Of a DNA stretch of 23,834 nt, positions 1 through 7,934 are shown one piece after another. The stretch covers positions 1 to 23,834 of the forward strand of contig CACZOL010000147.1 of the NCBI GenBank assembly GCA_902782705.1, given 5' to 3'. The stretch comes from an uncultured Selenomonadaceae bacterium (GTDB lineage Bacteria; Bacillota; Negativicutes; Selenomonadales; Selenomonadaceae). The notes under the pieces were generated by a model that worked only from the letters and a program-made list of their open reading frames with translations, did no database searches and was not told the DNA's origin. The position numbers and the translations under genes are program-made. Each line of letters begins with the position of its first letter. Positions within the stretch are counted from its first letter, which is position 1.

Positions 1-1449
1 GGCTTTGACATCGTGGGATTGCCGGATGCTTCCGTGAAGGAAGCGAAGGAGCGGGTACGCACCGCCATCAAGAATTCCGGTTTGAAGCTGCGGCCGGAGA
101 AAGTGACGGTCAATTTGGCGCCCGCCAATCTGCGCAAGGACAATCCGGGGCTTGATCTTCCCATTGCTATGGGGTTGTTGGCGGCTTACGCCGTCATTCC
201 GCAGAATGCGCTGGAAAACCGCCTCTTTGCCGCCGAGCTTTCTTTGGAAGGAGAGCTTCGGGGTGTGAACGGCATCCTGCCGATGGCGGTGAAAGCGAGG
301 GAAGCCGGATTCAAGGAAATATTTACTTCGCGGCACAATGCCAATGAGGCGCTTTTGGTCGACGGCCTTACGGTTTATGCTGTCGACAATCTACGGACGC
401 TGGTGGATTTTCTCTTGGGCAAGGGGGAACTCTCTCCTTTGCACGGAACGAATGAGCCGTTGATTGAGCCGTCCCTTTTCGCAGACGATTTTGCCGACGT
501 GCAGGGGCAGTTTTTGGCGAAGCGCGCTTTGGAAATCGCCGCCGCCGGCGGGCATAACGTGCTGATGAGCGGGTCGCCCGGCTCGGGAAAGACGATGCTG
601 GCGCGCCGTATGAATTCGATTTTGCCGGATCTCACGCAGCAGGAAGCGTTGGAGGTCACAAAAATATACAGCATTGCCGGTCTTCTTCCGCCGGGCGGCG
701 GACTGATACGAAAGCGCCCGTTCCGCAGCCCGCACCATACGACGTCCACGACGGCTCTGATCGGCGGCGGCACGTTTCCCCGCCCGGGCGAGGTCACGTT
801 GGCGCAGCACGGCGTGCTCTTCTTGGACGAATTGCCGGAATTCAGCAAGACGACGCTGGAAGTTTTGCGTCAGCCGCTGGAGGACAGGCAAGTGACAATT
901 TCCCGTGTGAACGCCACTTTGACGTTTCCCGCGGATTTTATTTTGCTCGCGGCGATGAACCCATGCCCTTGCGGGTATCTGTACAACGACGGCGGCGGCC
1001 ATGTCTGTACCTGCACGCCTACGGAGGTCAAGCGTTACACGCGTAAAATCTCGGGACCGCTCTTGGACCGCATCGATATCCATATCCGCGTGCCCCAGGT
1101 GGATTACAAGGATCTGAGCTCGCGACAGAAAGCCGAAAGTTCGGCATCAATCCGGGCACGGGTGGCCGCCGCACGGGAGCGGCAGTTCAAAAGGCTCCAG
1201 TCTTGCGGAATCTTCACAAACGCGCAGATGAATCACGCCATGCTGAAGGAGAAATGTCCTTTGGGCGATGCGGCGCAAAAACTTTTGGAGATGGCGTTTC
1301 AGAAGATGAATTTGTCGGCGCGGTCCTATGACCGCATTATCAAAGTGGCGCGGACGATTGCCGATCTGGAGGGTTCGCAGGAGCTTTGCGACCGCCATGT
1401 GGCGGAGGCGATTCAGCTTCGGAACGACGTGGGAATGGAAGCGGAATAA
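1..1449 (+). CDS. comM: ComM/YifB-family Mg-chelatase-like AAA+ ATPase (5' end missing)
   Basis: The frame is open from base 1 and the first residues (GFDIVGLPDASVKEAKERV) are the usual start of the conserved N-terminal region, so roughly 30 residues lie outside the window. The N-terminal part is the Lon-protease-like ChlI domain. A Walker A motif, GSPGSGKT, is encoded at 571-594 and a Walker B, GVLFLDELPEF, near 811-843. A cysteine-rich stretch (CPCG, then CTCTP) lies at about 963-1020, as is typical of this family, followed by the Mg-chelatase C-terminal domain. In Gram-negative bacteria ComM is a hexameric helicase that extends branch migration during natural transformation. Its position just upstream of aroE and a pilus/competence cluster fits a role in DNA uptake, though that role here is inferred from family and context. 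Confidence 0.95.
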   Translation, partial: GFDIVGLPDASVKEAKERVRTAIKNSGLKLRPEKVTVNLAPANLRKDNPGLDLPIAMGLLAAYAVIPQNALENRLFAAELSLEGELRGVNGILPMAVKAREAGFKEIFTSRHNANEALLVDGLTVYAVDNLRTLVDFLLGKGELSPLHGTNEPLIEPSLFADDFADVQGQFLAKRALEIAAAGGHNVLMSGSPGSGKTMLARRMNSILPDLTQQEALEVTKIYSIAGLLPPGGGLIRKRPFRSPHHTTSTTALIGGGTFPRPGEVTLAQHGVLFLDELPEFSKTTLEVLRQPLEDRQVTISRVNATLTFPADFILLAAMNPCPCGYLYNDGGGHVCTCTPTEVKRYTRKISGPLLDRIDIHIRVPQVDYKDLSSRQKAESSASIRARVAAARERQFKRLQSCGIFTNAQMNHAMLKEKCPLGDAAQKLLEMAFQKMNLSARSYDRIIKVARTIADLEGSQELCDRHVAEAIQLRNDVGMEAE

Positions 1450-1472
1450 CACAAAAGGCAGGAGGAGTGGGT

Positions 1473-2333
1473 ATGGTTTCCGGCAAAACGATCAATCTCG
1501 GCGTCATCGGCTGGCCGATTGCACATTCGCTGTCGCCTGCGATGCAGACGGCGGCTATCCGCGCAGCGGGCGTCGATTATTCGTATATTGCGATGCCCGT
1601 GCGTCCGGACGCGCTCCAAGGCGCGGTGGACGGGCTCCGCTCGCTTGGATTTCGCGGCTTCAATGTGACGATTCCGCACAAGACGGCGGTCATCGGATTG
1701 CTCGATGAGATTGACGAGGACGCGCGGCGCATTGGTGCGGTCAATACCGTCGTCAACCAGGACGGGCGGCTTCTCGGGAGGAACACCGACGTGGCGGGAT
1801 TTTTGCTTGGCCTTTCACGGCAAGGCGTGGAGGCTCGCGGGCGTCGAGCGGTCATTCTGGGCGCGGGCGGCGCGGCGCGGGCGGTACTCTGGGGACTGCT
1901 TCGGGAGGGCGCGTCCGGCGTCACTGTCGCTGCGCGAAACGTGGTGAAAGCGAAAGATGCGCTTACGGATTTTTCCAAAGATGTGGAAATCATTTCATGG
2001 GACGACAGCATTTTTGCGCGGGCGCTGCAGTCGGCGGATATCCTCGTCAATACGACGCCCCTCGGCATGACGCCGAATCTGGATGCGGCGCCGCCTGTGG
2101 ACTGGGCGTGCGTCCGGCCGGAAGCATTCGTCTACGATATTATTTATACGCCGGCCCGCACGCGTTTTTTGCGGGAAGCGGAAACCCGGGGCCATCGCGT
2201 GCAAAGTGGAGCGGCGATGCTGGTCGGGCAGGGCGCTGAGGCGTTTCGCCTCTGGACGGGCATCCGTCCCGACGAGCGGGCGATGGAGACGGCGCTCTTG
2301 GACGCTTTGCGGGCGAGTGCCGAGGAGGAATGA
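1473..2333 (+). CDS. aroE: Shikimate dehydrogenase (NADP+)
   Basis: Reduces 3-dehydroshikimate to shikimate in aromatic amino acid synthesis, in the cytoplasm. The ATG at 1473 is chosen because AGGAGG lies at 1460-1465; the frame extends further upstream but only into comM. The protein has 286 residues, normal for AroE. Visible motifs are the substrate-binding SLSP (19-22), NVTIPHK with the catalytic lysine (K70), GAVNTV (88-93), NTDVAGF with the catalytic Asp (D106), the NADP-binding loop GAGGAARA (130-137) and NTTPLGM. It follows comM by 23 bases and overlaps the next gene by one base (TGATG), so it is probably co-transcribed with the pilus genes. Some firmicutes also place aroE beside pil or comM genes; I see no biochemical link. 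Confidence 0.96.
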   Translation: MVSGKTINLGVIGWPIAHSLSPAMQTAAIRAAGVDYSYIAMPVRPDALQGAVDGLRSLGFRGFNVTIPHKTAVIGLLDEIDEDARRIGAVNTVVNQDGRLLGRNTDVAGFLLGLSRQGVEARGRRAVILGAGGAARAVLWGLLREGASGVTVAARNVVKAKDALTDFSKDVEIISWDDSIFARALQSADILVNTTPLGMTPNLDAAPPVDWACVRPEAFVYDIIYTPARTRFLREAETRGHRVQSGAAMLVGQGAEAFRLWTGIRPDERAMETALLDALRASAEEE

Positions 2334-2908
2334 TGAAAACGATGGACGCCGCGACCCTTGAAAAGGAGCTGACCGTACTTCGGCAGCGATACGACAGTCT
2401 GGAAAAGGAAACGGGACATTTGCGGAAACGGTACGAGAGCCTGAAAGAAGAGCATGAGAAACTTCAGCAATATGTGGCAGGCATGGTTCAGCCGCCGCGT
2501 GTGGAGTATGACGGCGGGCAGTTCATCGAGCCGGGCGGCGAAAACGATTTTTACACGGGAGAGCGCAAGGATATTGTTTTGGCCGTATTGGACGACGCGC
2601 TTTCGTCCCTGAAAAAGGGGAGCCGCAGGTACGACGTCGTGGCTTCCGTGATTGCGGCAAACGGCGGCGGGGAGAGGCAGAAAGAACGCGAAAAGGAGCT
2701 GAAGTCGATTTTGCGCGGTTATGTTTCGATGGACGCCTCCGTCCGGAATCATCTGCAAAAGTTTGGATTTTTCATCAGCGGCTCGGGTAAGCACTACGAG
2801 CTTACATATTACGGAGACAATCGCTACGCGTATACGATTTCAAAGACCGCCGGCGACGCGCGGGCAGGCATAAACGCCGCGTCGAAGATCGCGACGATGG
2901 TGCTCTGA
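2333..2908 (+). CDS. Unrecognised 191-residue protein with N-terminal coiled coil
   Basis: I do not recognise this family. The first 55 or so residues are rich in Glu, Lys, Leu and Arg in a heptad-like pattern (LEKELTVLRQRYDSLEKE and onward), so a coiled coil is likely. The rest looks like a small soluble alpha/beta domain, ending in a segment with several aromatic residues (HYELTYYGDNRYAYTISK) and an Ala-rich helix. No signal peptide or membrane segment is visible. AGGAGG at 2323-2328 suits the ATG at 2333; an adjacent ATG at 2330 is possible but too close to it. It shares one base with aroE and one with the pilB-like gene, so it is translationally coupled to both. A helper or regulator of the pilus ATPases is possible from position alone. 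Confidence 0.85.
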   Translation: MKTMDAATLEKELTVLRQRYDSLEKETGHLRKRYESLKEEHEKLQQYVAGMVQPPRVEYDGGQFIEPGGENDFYTGERKDIVLAVLDDALSSLKKGSRRYDVVASVIAANGGGERQKEREKELKSILRGYVSMDASVRNHLQKFGFFISGSGKHYELTYYGDNRYAYTISKTAGDARAGINAASKIATMVL

Positions 2909-4170
2909 TGCGCGGAGAGGAAAGAGGCGGCGTCGCCGCTCTCGCAGAACAGGCGGCGCGTGGAGCGGCAGCGGGAGGGCGTGCGGCGGAAGCGGCGCTT
3001 TCGTCGGTAAAAGCCGCTCCGGTGGTAGCGCTTGCGGACGCGATCATTCAGGAAGCGCTTTCGATGAACGCCAGCGACGTCCATATCGAGCCGACGAAGG
3101 CGGGGCTGCGCGTTCGCTATCGGATCGACGGCGAGCTCCGCGTGATGTATGATAATTTTCCGGCGCGGCTGAAAGATGTTTTGGCGGCGCGTATCAAGAT
3201 CATGGCGAAGCTCGATACGACGGAACGGCGCGTGCCGCAGGACGGCCGCATTACTTTCGGGGACGGGGAAGGGGCTGTCGATATCCGCGTGTCGACGATG
3301 CCCGTTCTGCTGGGAGAAACCGTAGTACTGCGCTTGCTGAGCGGCGCGCGGCGGCTGTTACGGTTGGACGAACTCGGGTTTTCGCCGGAGAATCGGCGAA
3401 CCTTTGAAAGCTGGTGCCATCGTCCGTCCGGGTTGATTTTAAACTGCGGGCCGGTCAATTCGGGAAAGACGACGACGCTTTACGCTGCGCTCAGGGAGTT
3501 GAATTCGGCGGAAAAAAATATCGTGACGATCGAGGACCCTGTCGAGTATTTCCTGCCCGGAATCAATCAGATCCAGGTGAATACGGAAACGAAAATGACT
3601 TTTGCACGGGGCGTGCGCTCTTTGATGAGACAGGATTTTGACGTCGGCATGGTCGGCGAAATCCGCGACGAGGAGACGGCGGAGATTGCAGTGCGGGCGG
3701 CGATGACCGGGCGGCTGCTCTTTTCGACGCTGCACACGGCAAGCGCGGCAAGTGCGGTTTTCCGTTTGCTCGATATGGGCGTGAAGCCGTATCTTTTGGC
3801 GGCTTCCCTGCTTGGCGTCATGGCGCAGCGCCTTGTGCGCCGTCTTTGTCCCGAGTGCCGCGAGCCTTACGAGGCGGATGGGGAAGAAGTACGGTTTCTT
3901 CTGGCGCACGGCTACGAAGAACGCAGATTTTTCCGCGCGCGCGGCTGTGCACAATGTCGTGGGACAGGTTATCTTGGGCGACTGGCAATCCATGAGCTGC
4001 TTTCCTTGGACGCGGATATGCAGCGGGCAATCGCGGAGGGCATTCCTGATTTTGAGGCGCTGACAAAGCAGGCAGGGATGACGCCGCTGGCAGTGGACGG
4101 TATATACAAGGCGGCGGCTGGGCATACGTCCCTCGCCGAAGTTAGGAGAGTGGCGTATGGCGGACTTTGA
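2908..4170 (+). CDS. pilB: Type IV pilus / type II secretion assembly ATPase, PilB/GspE-like (short form)
   Basis: Cytoplasmic hexameric ATPase that powers pilin polymerisation. Visible in order: an ASDVHIEP motif (55-62) at the start of the N2 domain, a Walker A of sequence GPVNSGKT (181-188), an Asp-box region (VTIEDPVEY, 206-214), a Walker B within DVGMVGEIRD (245-254), the His box (STLHT), and a zinc-binding tetracysteine CPEC...CAQC (C314, C317, C347, C350). At 420 residues it is shorter than usual PilB/GspE proteins (about 500-570). The N1 (MshEN-type) domain is missing and is replaced by about 35 Ala/Gly-rich residues. The Walker A has Val-Asn where Thr-Gly is usual. It starts on the TGATG shared with the preceding gene. 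The PilB assignment over GspE rests on the pilT and pilin neighbours. Confidence 0.93.
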   Translation: MRGEERGGVAALAEQAARGAAAGGRAAEAALSSVKAAPVVALADAIIQEALSMNASDVHIEPTKAGLRVRYRIDGELRVMYDNFPARLKDVLAARIKIMAKLDTTERRVPQDGRITFGDGEGAVDIRVSTMPVLLGETVVLRLLSGARRLLRLDELGFSPENRRTFESWCHRPSGLILNCGPVNSGKTTTLYAALRELNSAEKNIVTIEDPVEYFLPGINQIQVNTETKMTFARGVRSLMRQDFDVGMVGEIRDEETAEIAVRAAMTGRLLFSTLHTASAASAVFRLLDMGVKPYLLAASLLGVMAQRLVRRLCPECREPYEADGEEVRFLLAHGYEERRFFRARGCAQCRGTGYLGRLAIHELLSLDADMQRAIAEGIPDFEALTKQAGMTPLAVDGIYKAAAGHTSLAEVRRVAYGGL

Positions 4171-5203
4171 CGAAGCGGCGTGGCGGCGGCTTTTTTCGCG
4201 CGCGGCGTCGGAGTCCGCTTCGGATATTCATATCGCGCCCGCCGCGCCGATTTTTCTCCGCGTGGACGGTGCACTGACGGAAGCGGGGGCTTCGGTCGGG
4301 GCCGAAGAAATCGCGTCGCTTCTTGCCGCATGGACGACGCCTGAGCAGCGGGAGCTCTTATCCGCACAGGGCGCACTGGATTTCGCGATGGCGGAGAAGG
4401 AGGCACGGCTTCGCGTTCACGCGTTTTCGACGCGAACGGGAACGGCACTTTCGATGCGGATTGTGCCGAATCATGTTCCTTCGTTGGATTCGCTCGGCGT
4501 ACCGTCGATTTTTCAGCGTCTGCTTTCGCTCCGGCATGGACTGGTGCTCGTGTCGGGAAAGACGGGCGCGGGCAAGACGACGACGCTGGCCGCATTTTTG
4601 GACGCCGTTTCCCGCAGACGCGCGGCTCATATCGTCACGCTGGAAGACCCGATCGAATATCTTCACACGTCGGGCAAGAGCCTCGTGAGTCAGCGGGAAT
4701 TGGGCGTGCATTTTGCGACTTTTGGAGGCGCAATCCGAAGCGCGCTTCGGGAAGATCCCGACGTGCTGCTCGTGGGGGAGCTTCGAGATGCGGACGCAGT
4801 GCAGGCGGCACTGAGCGCGGCAGAGACGGGGCTGCTTGTTTTGGCGAGTTTGCACACGCATTCCGCTGTCGAGGCGGCGCACAGGCTTGAAAGCTTTTTC
4901 CCTGCGGCGCAGCAGCAGGAAATTCGCGCGCAGCTTGCCGTTACATTGGAGGCGATGATTTCCCAAACGCTTCTTCCTGCGAGGGAAGGCGGGCGTGTTT
5001 TGGCCTCGGAGGTTCTCGTCGCAACGGACGCAGTGCGCCATCTGATTCGCGCGGGAAAGCCGGAACAACTCGCTTCGTGCATCGTTTCCGGCGCGTCTTT
5101 CGGTATGCAGTCCATGCGACAGGATGTTGAGCGTCTTGCGGCGGCAAAACGGATCGATTCGGAGACGGCGCGCCGCCTGCTCGACGAGAAGCGGACGCTA
5201 TGA
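4157..5203 (+). CDS. pilT: PilT-like twitching/retraction ATPase
   Basis: A 348-residue secretion ATPase of the PilT branch, which drives pilus retraction and DNA uptake in other systems. It shows SASDIHI (20-26), a Walker A GKTGAGKT (134-141), an Asp box TLEDPIEY (161-168), the PilT-type LREDPDVLLVGELRD Walker B (197-211), and a His box SLHT followed by the HRLESFFP segment. It lacks the tetracysteine seen in the preceding ATPase, as expected for PilT. TTAGGAG at 4141-4147 supports the ATG at 4157. It overlaps the pilB-like gene by 14 bases and the pilC-like gene by 4 (ATGA). Having both an extension-type and a retraction-type ATPase suggests a dynamic filament. Confidence 0.92.
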   Translation: MADFDEAAWRRLFSRAASESASDIHIAPAAPIFLRVDGALTEAGASVGAEEIASLLAAWTTPEQRELLSAQGALDFAMAEKEARLRVHAFSTRTGTALSMRIVPNHVPSLDSLGVPSIFQRLLSLRHGLVLVSGKTGAGKTTTLAAFLDAVSRRRAAHIVTLEDPIEYLHTSGKSLVSQRELGVHFATFGGAIRSALREDPDVLLVGELRDADAVQAALSAAETGLLVLASLHTHSAVEAAHRLESFFPAAQQQEIRAQLAVTLEAMISQTLLPAREGGRVLASEVLVATDAVRHLIRAGKPEQLASCIVSGASFGMQSMRQDVERLAAAKRIDSETARRLLDEKRTL

Positions 5204-6396
5204 CGGAATACGATTACAAAGCGCGCGATGCGGCGGGACGAACGCGTCGGGGACGGCTTCGCGCCGCGACAAAGCGTGAAGCTGCGAAGCGGCTCTCACA
5301 AGACGGATTTTTCATTTTGCGGATTCGACCCGCGCGGCGCAAATGGCTTTTCGAGCAAGCGCCGGACCGTCGATTCCCCGTGTTGCTTTGCCGTCGGCTG
5401 GCTGTCATGCTCTCGGCGGGCATGACGCTCGGCGAGGCGCTTCGCATCCTGTCCGAGCAGGGAGCGCAGGACGCGGCGGGCAAGATTACGACAGGGCTTT
5501 ACCGAGCGGTGGCGGACGGGGAAAGTTTCTCCGAGGCGATGGCGCGGACGCCGCGTGTGTTCGCGCCGAAGATCACGGCGATTGTCGGCGCGGGAGAAAA
5601 AAGCGGCAATCTCGATATCCTCCTCGGGGAGCTTGCCGACGCTTTGGAAGCGGATTATGCCGCGCGGGAAAAACTGCTGACGCTGATGATGTACCCTTGC
5701 GTCTTGGCAGCCGCCGTTGCCTTTGCAGCCGTGTTCCTGCTGACGTTCGTGTTTCCTGTGTTCGTGTCGATGTTCCGCTCGCTTTCAATAGAGCTTCCGT
5801 TGCCGACGCGATTCCTTTTCTGGCTGTATGAGTTTTTCGGCGATTACGGACTGGGAATCTTGTTCTTGGTCTCGCTGTCGGCGGCGCTCTTTGGACGGTT
5901 TTACCGGCAGGAGAAGTTTCGCCTTCGCTTCGACCGTCTGCTGTTGCGGATTCCGATTGTCGGGAAGCTTGCGTCGTCAGCCGAGCAGATGCGGTTCGCC
6001 GGAACGATGTCCGTGCTGCTTTCCGGCGGTCTTGTCGTAGATCAGGCCTTGGAGATACTCGAGGACGTTTCGGGAAACGCATTTTTTCGGCAGGGTATAC
6101 GAAAGGCGCATTCCGAGGTGCAAAAAGGCGTGCCGCTTTCGACTGCGCTGCGGCGGGGCGGGATTTTTTCGCCGACGATGCTGGAGCTGATCGCCGCGGG
6201 GGAGGCGGCGGGAGAGACGGACGCGATGCTCGCTAAAATCGCTTCCTATTGCCGCCTCGATATGGACACGCGTGCCGAGCGCGTTCGCGCGCTTATGCCG
6301 CCAATCTCACTGTTGATTCTCGGCGGGGTCGTCGGGTTTATCGTTTTCTCCGCAGTGCTGCCGCTTCTCGACAGCATGACGGCATTCATGGGATAA
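5200..6396 (+). CDS. pilC: Type IV pilus inner-membrane platform protein, PilC/GspF-like
   Basis: Polytopic membrane protein on which the assembly ATPases act. The 398 residues contain the usual duplicated T2SSF domain: a first copy (about 60-185, including FPVLLCRRLAVMLSAGM) and a second (about 262-385, including MRFAGTMSVLLSGG). There are three hydrophobic segments at about 166-190, 213-231 and 369-389. The N-terminal YDYKARDAAG is the family's typical opening. Translation is coupled to pilT through an ATGA overlap. This is the last of the three assembly genes before a 77-base gap that precedes the pilin. Confidence 0.94.
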   Translation: MTEYDYKARDAAGRTRRGRLRAATKREAAKRLSQDGFFILRIRPARRKWLFEQAPDRRFPVLLCRRLAVMLSAGMTLGEALRILSEQGAQDAAGKITTGLYRAVADGESFSEAMARTPRVFAPKITAIVGAGEKSGNLDILLGELADALEADYAAREKLLTLMMYPCVLAAAVAFAAVFLLTFVFPVFVSMFRSLSIELPLPTRFLFWLYEFFGDYGLGILFLVSLSAALFGRFYRQEKFRLRFDRLLLRIPIVGKLASSAEQMRFAGTMSVLLSGGLVVDQALEILEDVSGNAFFRQGIRKAHSEVQKGVPLSTALRRGGIFSPTMLELIAAGEAAGETDAMLAKIASYCRLDMDTRAERVRALMPPISLLILGGVVGFIVFSAVLPLLDSMTAFMG

Positions 6397-6406
6397 AGGA
6401 GGCGCT

Positions 6407-6454
6407 GGATGAGTTTCCTTTGATCCATGCCAAAGGATTCATCCATTGTTTTTC
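6407..6454 (+). terminator. Terminator-like or mRNA-processing hairpin between pilC and pilin
   Basis: GGATGA (6407-6412) pairs with TCATCC (6439-6444), and TCCTTTG (6416-6422) pairs with CAAAGGA (6431-6437). This gives 13 base pairs around a small internal loop and an 8-base apical loop. ATTGTTTTTC follows at 6445-6454, with a run of five T. Being inside an operon, it could cut read-through into the pilin or instead protect a processed pilin mRNA. Confidence 0.6.
6409..6423 (+). CDS. Possible four-residue leader ORF (MSFL) in the pilC-pilin gap
   Basis: An ATG at 6409 is preceded by a perfect AGGAGG (6397-6402) with six bases of spacing, yet the frame stops after four codons at 6423. The start codon and most of the ORF lie in the 5' arm of the hairpin at 6407-6444, so translating ribosomes would disturb that structure. 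A strong ribosome binding site before a dead-end ORF could be a leader peptide or a translational-coupling relic. It could also be chance. Confidence 0.3.
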   Translation: MSFL

Positions 6455-6473
6455 GGAACGGGAGGAAAAGAAG

Positions 6474-6878
6474 TTGGGAAATGTACTGAGAAAAGGGTTG
6501 TTTTCGGATCAGCGCGGGTTCACTTTGCTGGAAATGTTGATCGTCATCAGCATCGCCGGCATTTTAGCGGCGGTGGCCGTGCCGCGTTTCACGAACGCGA
6601 TCGCGCTGGCGAATACTTCGCGGGTGCAGTCCGATCTTCAGGTGCTCAATTCCGCCATCGTGCTCTATCAGGCGGAGAACGGATCATATCCGTCGAACAT
6701 AGACCAACTTGAGCCGTATGTGCTCGATATCAAGAATGTCAAGCCGCCGAAGGGAAAATGTCAGCTTCGGACCGGGAAGGTTGAAGAGATCACGGCTACG
6801 GCGTATGAGCTTTCCGAGGATAAATCGGAGGCCACGTGCCAATCGTATAAGCTCAGCGCATTTGGACGGAAAGAATAG
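6474..6878 (+). CDS. Type IV pilin / ComGC-like main (pseudo)pilin precursor
   Basis: The likely start is the TTG at 6474, eight bases after GGGAGG (6460-6465). The frame stays open further upstream, but only into pilC. The 134-residue precursor has a short basic leader ending QRG15, then the processed N terminus FTLLEMLIVISIAGILAAVA. Phe at +1 and Glu at +5 (E20) are both present, as is the long hydrophobic helix of class III signal peptides. Two cysteines, C96 and C122, could form the C-terminal disulfide loop seen in many pilins. It resembles PilA or PulG/ComGC-type major subunits. It is the only gene in this cluster with a sizeable leader of its own, which fits a subunit needed in excess. 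Confidence 0.93.
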   Translation: MGNVLRKGLFSDQRGFTLLEMLIVISIAGILAAVAVPRFTNAIALANTSRVQSDLQVLNSAIVLYQAENGSYPSNIDQLEPYVLDIKNVKPPKGKCQLRTGKVEEITATAYELSEDKSEATCQSYKLSAFGRKE

Positions 6879-6880
6879 CG

Positions 6881-7456
6881 ATGGGGGAGGAATTTACGCC
6901 GCCAAGCGTGCTTTTTTCCCGTCACAGGCGGACGCTTTTAGCGGGAAGCGTTCCGCTGCTTTTTTTCTGCGTCTTTTTTTGTCGGGCGGACGGACGCGTT
7001 ACTGAGGGAATGGCGCTGGGCGCTTTTCTTTGGACGGCTGCGGTTTTCGATTTTCATTGCGGTATGATTTATAATTGGCTGACGGCTTCGATGGCGGTTT
7101 GCGCGATTTTCTTCCGTTGTTATGCTAGCGTCGGAACAGAGACGCTCGTACTCGGATTTTTGGCGGGAGGCGCGCCGCTTCTTCTCGTTCGCGTCCTTTC
7201 GCGGGGCGGGTTGGGCGGCGGCGACGTGAAGCTCGCTGCGGCAGGCGGTCTTTGGCTTGGGTGGCAGAACTCGTTCCTCGCATTGGCGCTCGCTTCGTGG
7301 AGCGGCGGACTTTTCGCTCTCTTCCTTCTGCTTACCGGAAGACGTCAGAGAGGCGACGCGGTGGCTTTCGGCCCGTTTCTGGCGTTCGGGATTTGGACGG
7401 CGTTTTTGTGCGGGGATTGGCTGCTCGGACTGTATGAGGCGTTTTGTTATGGATAA
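6881..7456 (+). CDS. pilD: Type IV prepilin peptidase, short PilD/ComC-like (A24 aspartic protease)
   Basis: Integral membrane protease that cleaves the leaders of the neighbouring pilins. The 191 residues are mostly hydrophobic, with about six membrane segments. Both catalytic aspartates are recognisable: D57 in VFDFHCGMIYN, and D115 in the GGGDVKLA motif followed by GGLWLGW. FGPFLAFG (163-170) is the usual conserved C-terminal motif. Full-length PilD is about 250-290 residues and starts with a cysteine-containing N-methyltransferase domain. That domain is absent, so this enzyme may cleave without methylating, as TadV-type peptidases do. Only two bases separate it from the pilin gene, with a weak GGAAAG upstream. 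Confidence 0.9.
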   Translation: MGEEFTPPSVLFSRHRRTLLAGSVPLLFFCVFFCRADGRVTEGMALGAFLWTAAVFDFHCGMIYNWLTASMAVCAIFFRCYASVGTETLVLGFLAGGAPLLLVRVLSRGGLGGGDVKLAAAGGLWLGWQNSFLALALASWSGGLFALFLLLTGRRQRGDAVAFGPFLAFGIWTAFLCGDWLLGLYEAFCYG

Positions 7457-7934
7457 GCGCGGCTTCGGTATGGTGGGAATATTGGCCGCGCTTTTTTTCG
7501 TTTCCCTGTTTGCCGCAGTTGCCATGCCGCGTCTTTGGAATGCGGGGGCGGCGATGCGCCTTGACGCCGAGGCCGCACGACTGGCGGCGGAGCTGATGCA
7601 CTATCGGGAATTGGTCATGACGCGGCAGCCAGTACATTCGGATTTTATCGGCGTTGCGGCAGAAGGGAATCCCATCGTCCTTTTGCATGCGGACGGCTAC
7701 GAAATGCAGAGGGGCCGGGAGACGCTGATGCAGTACCGGTTCCCGAAAGGAATCGCGCTCAGCTATTCGGGCGGCGGCGACGTAAATCTCGCGTATCAGG
7801 GTGATGTGATCTTTCAGCTTACAGGAAACGCAACGCCGATGACGATCATTTTGCAGGAAGGGAAGGAGAAACGGTATGTCATCATCGACAGGGTGGGCAG
7901 GGTGCGCGTGTCGCTTTCTCCGCCGAAAGATTAA
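7449..7934 (+). CDS. Minor pilin-like protein, GspH/FimT-like
   Basis: The start is the ATG at 7449, with GAGG at 7436-7439 and an 8-base overlap with the peptidase gene. The 161-residue precursor has a four-residue leader ending at KRG5, then FGMVGILAALFFVSLFAA, a class III signal sequence. The residue at +5 is Gly rather than the usual Glu. The C-terminal half has the pattern of GspH/FimT proteins (QLTGNATPMTIIL, then a strand with VIIDRVGRVRV). Such minor pilins prime filament assembly or sit at the tip. The frame extends upstream to 7257, but that part lies within the peptidase gene in another frame. Confidence 0.88.
   Translation: MDKRGFGMVGILAALFFVSLFAAVAMPRLWNAGAAMRLDAEAARLAAELMHYRELVMTRQPVHSDFIGVAAEGNPIVLLHADGYEMQRGRETLMQYRFPKGIALSYSGGGDVNLAYQGDVIFQLTGNATPMTIILQEGKEKRYVIIDRVGRVRVSLSPPKD

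Noticed and set aside
391..1083. A 230-codon minus-strand frame opposite comM
   Set aside because: Arg/Gln/His-rich, with no motif, and fully antisense to the comM domain containing Walker A and B.
4358..5068. A 236-codon minus-strand frame opposite pilT
   Set aside because: Composition of a shadow frame, no ribosome binding site, and the opposite strand encodes an intact PilT.
6249..6473. An N-terminal extension of the pilin frame into pilC
   Set aside because: It would put about 75 non-signal residues before a class III signal peptide. The TTG at 6474 has a good ribosome binding site and gives a normal leader.
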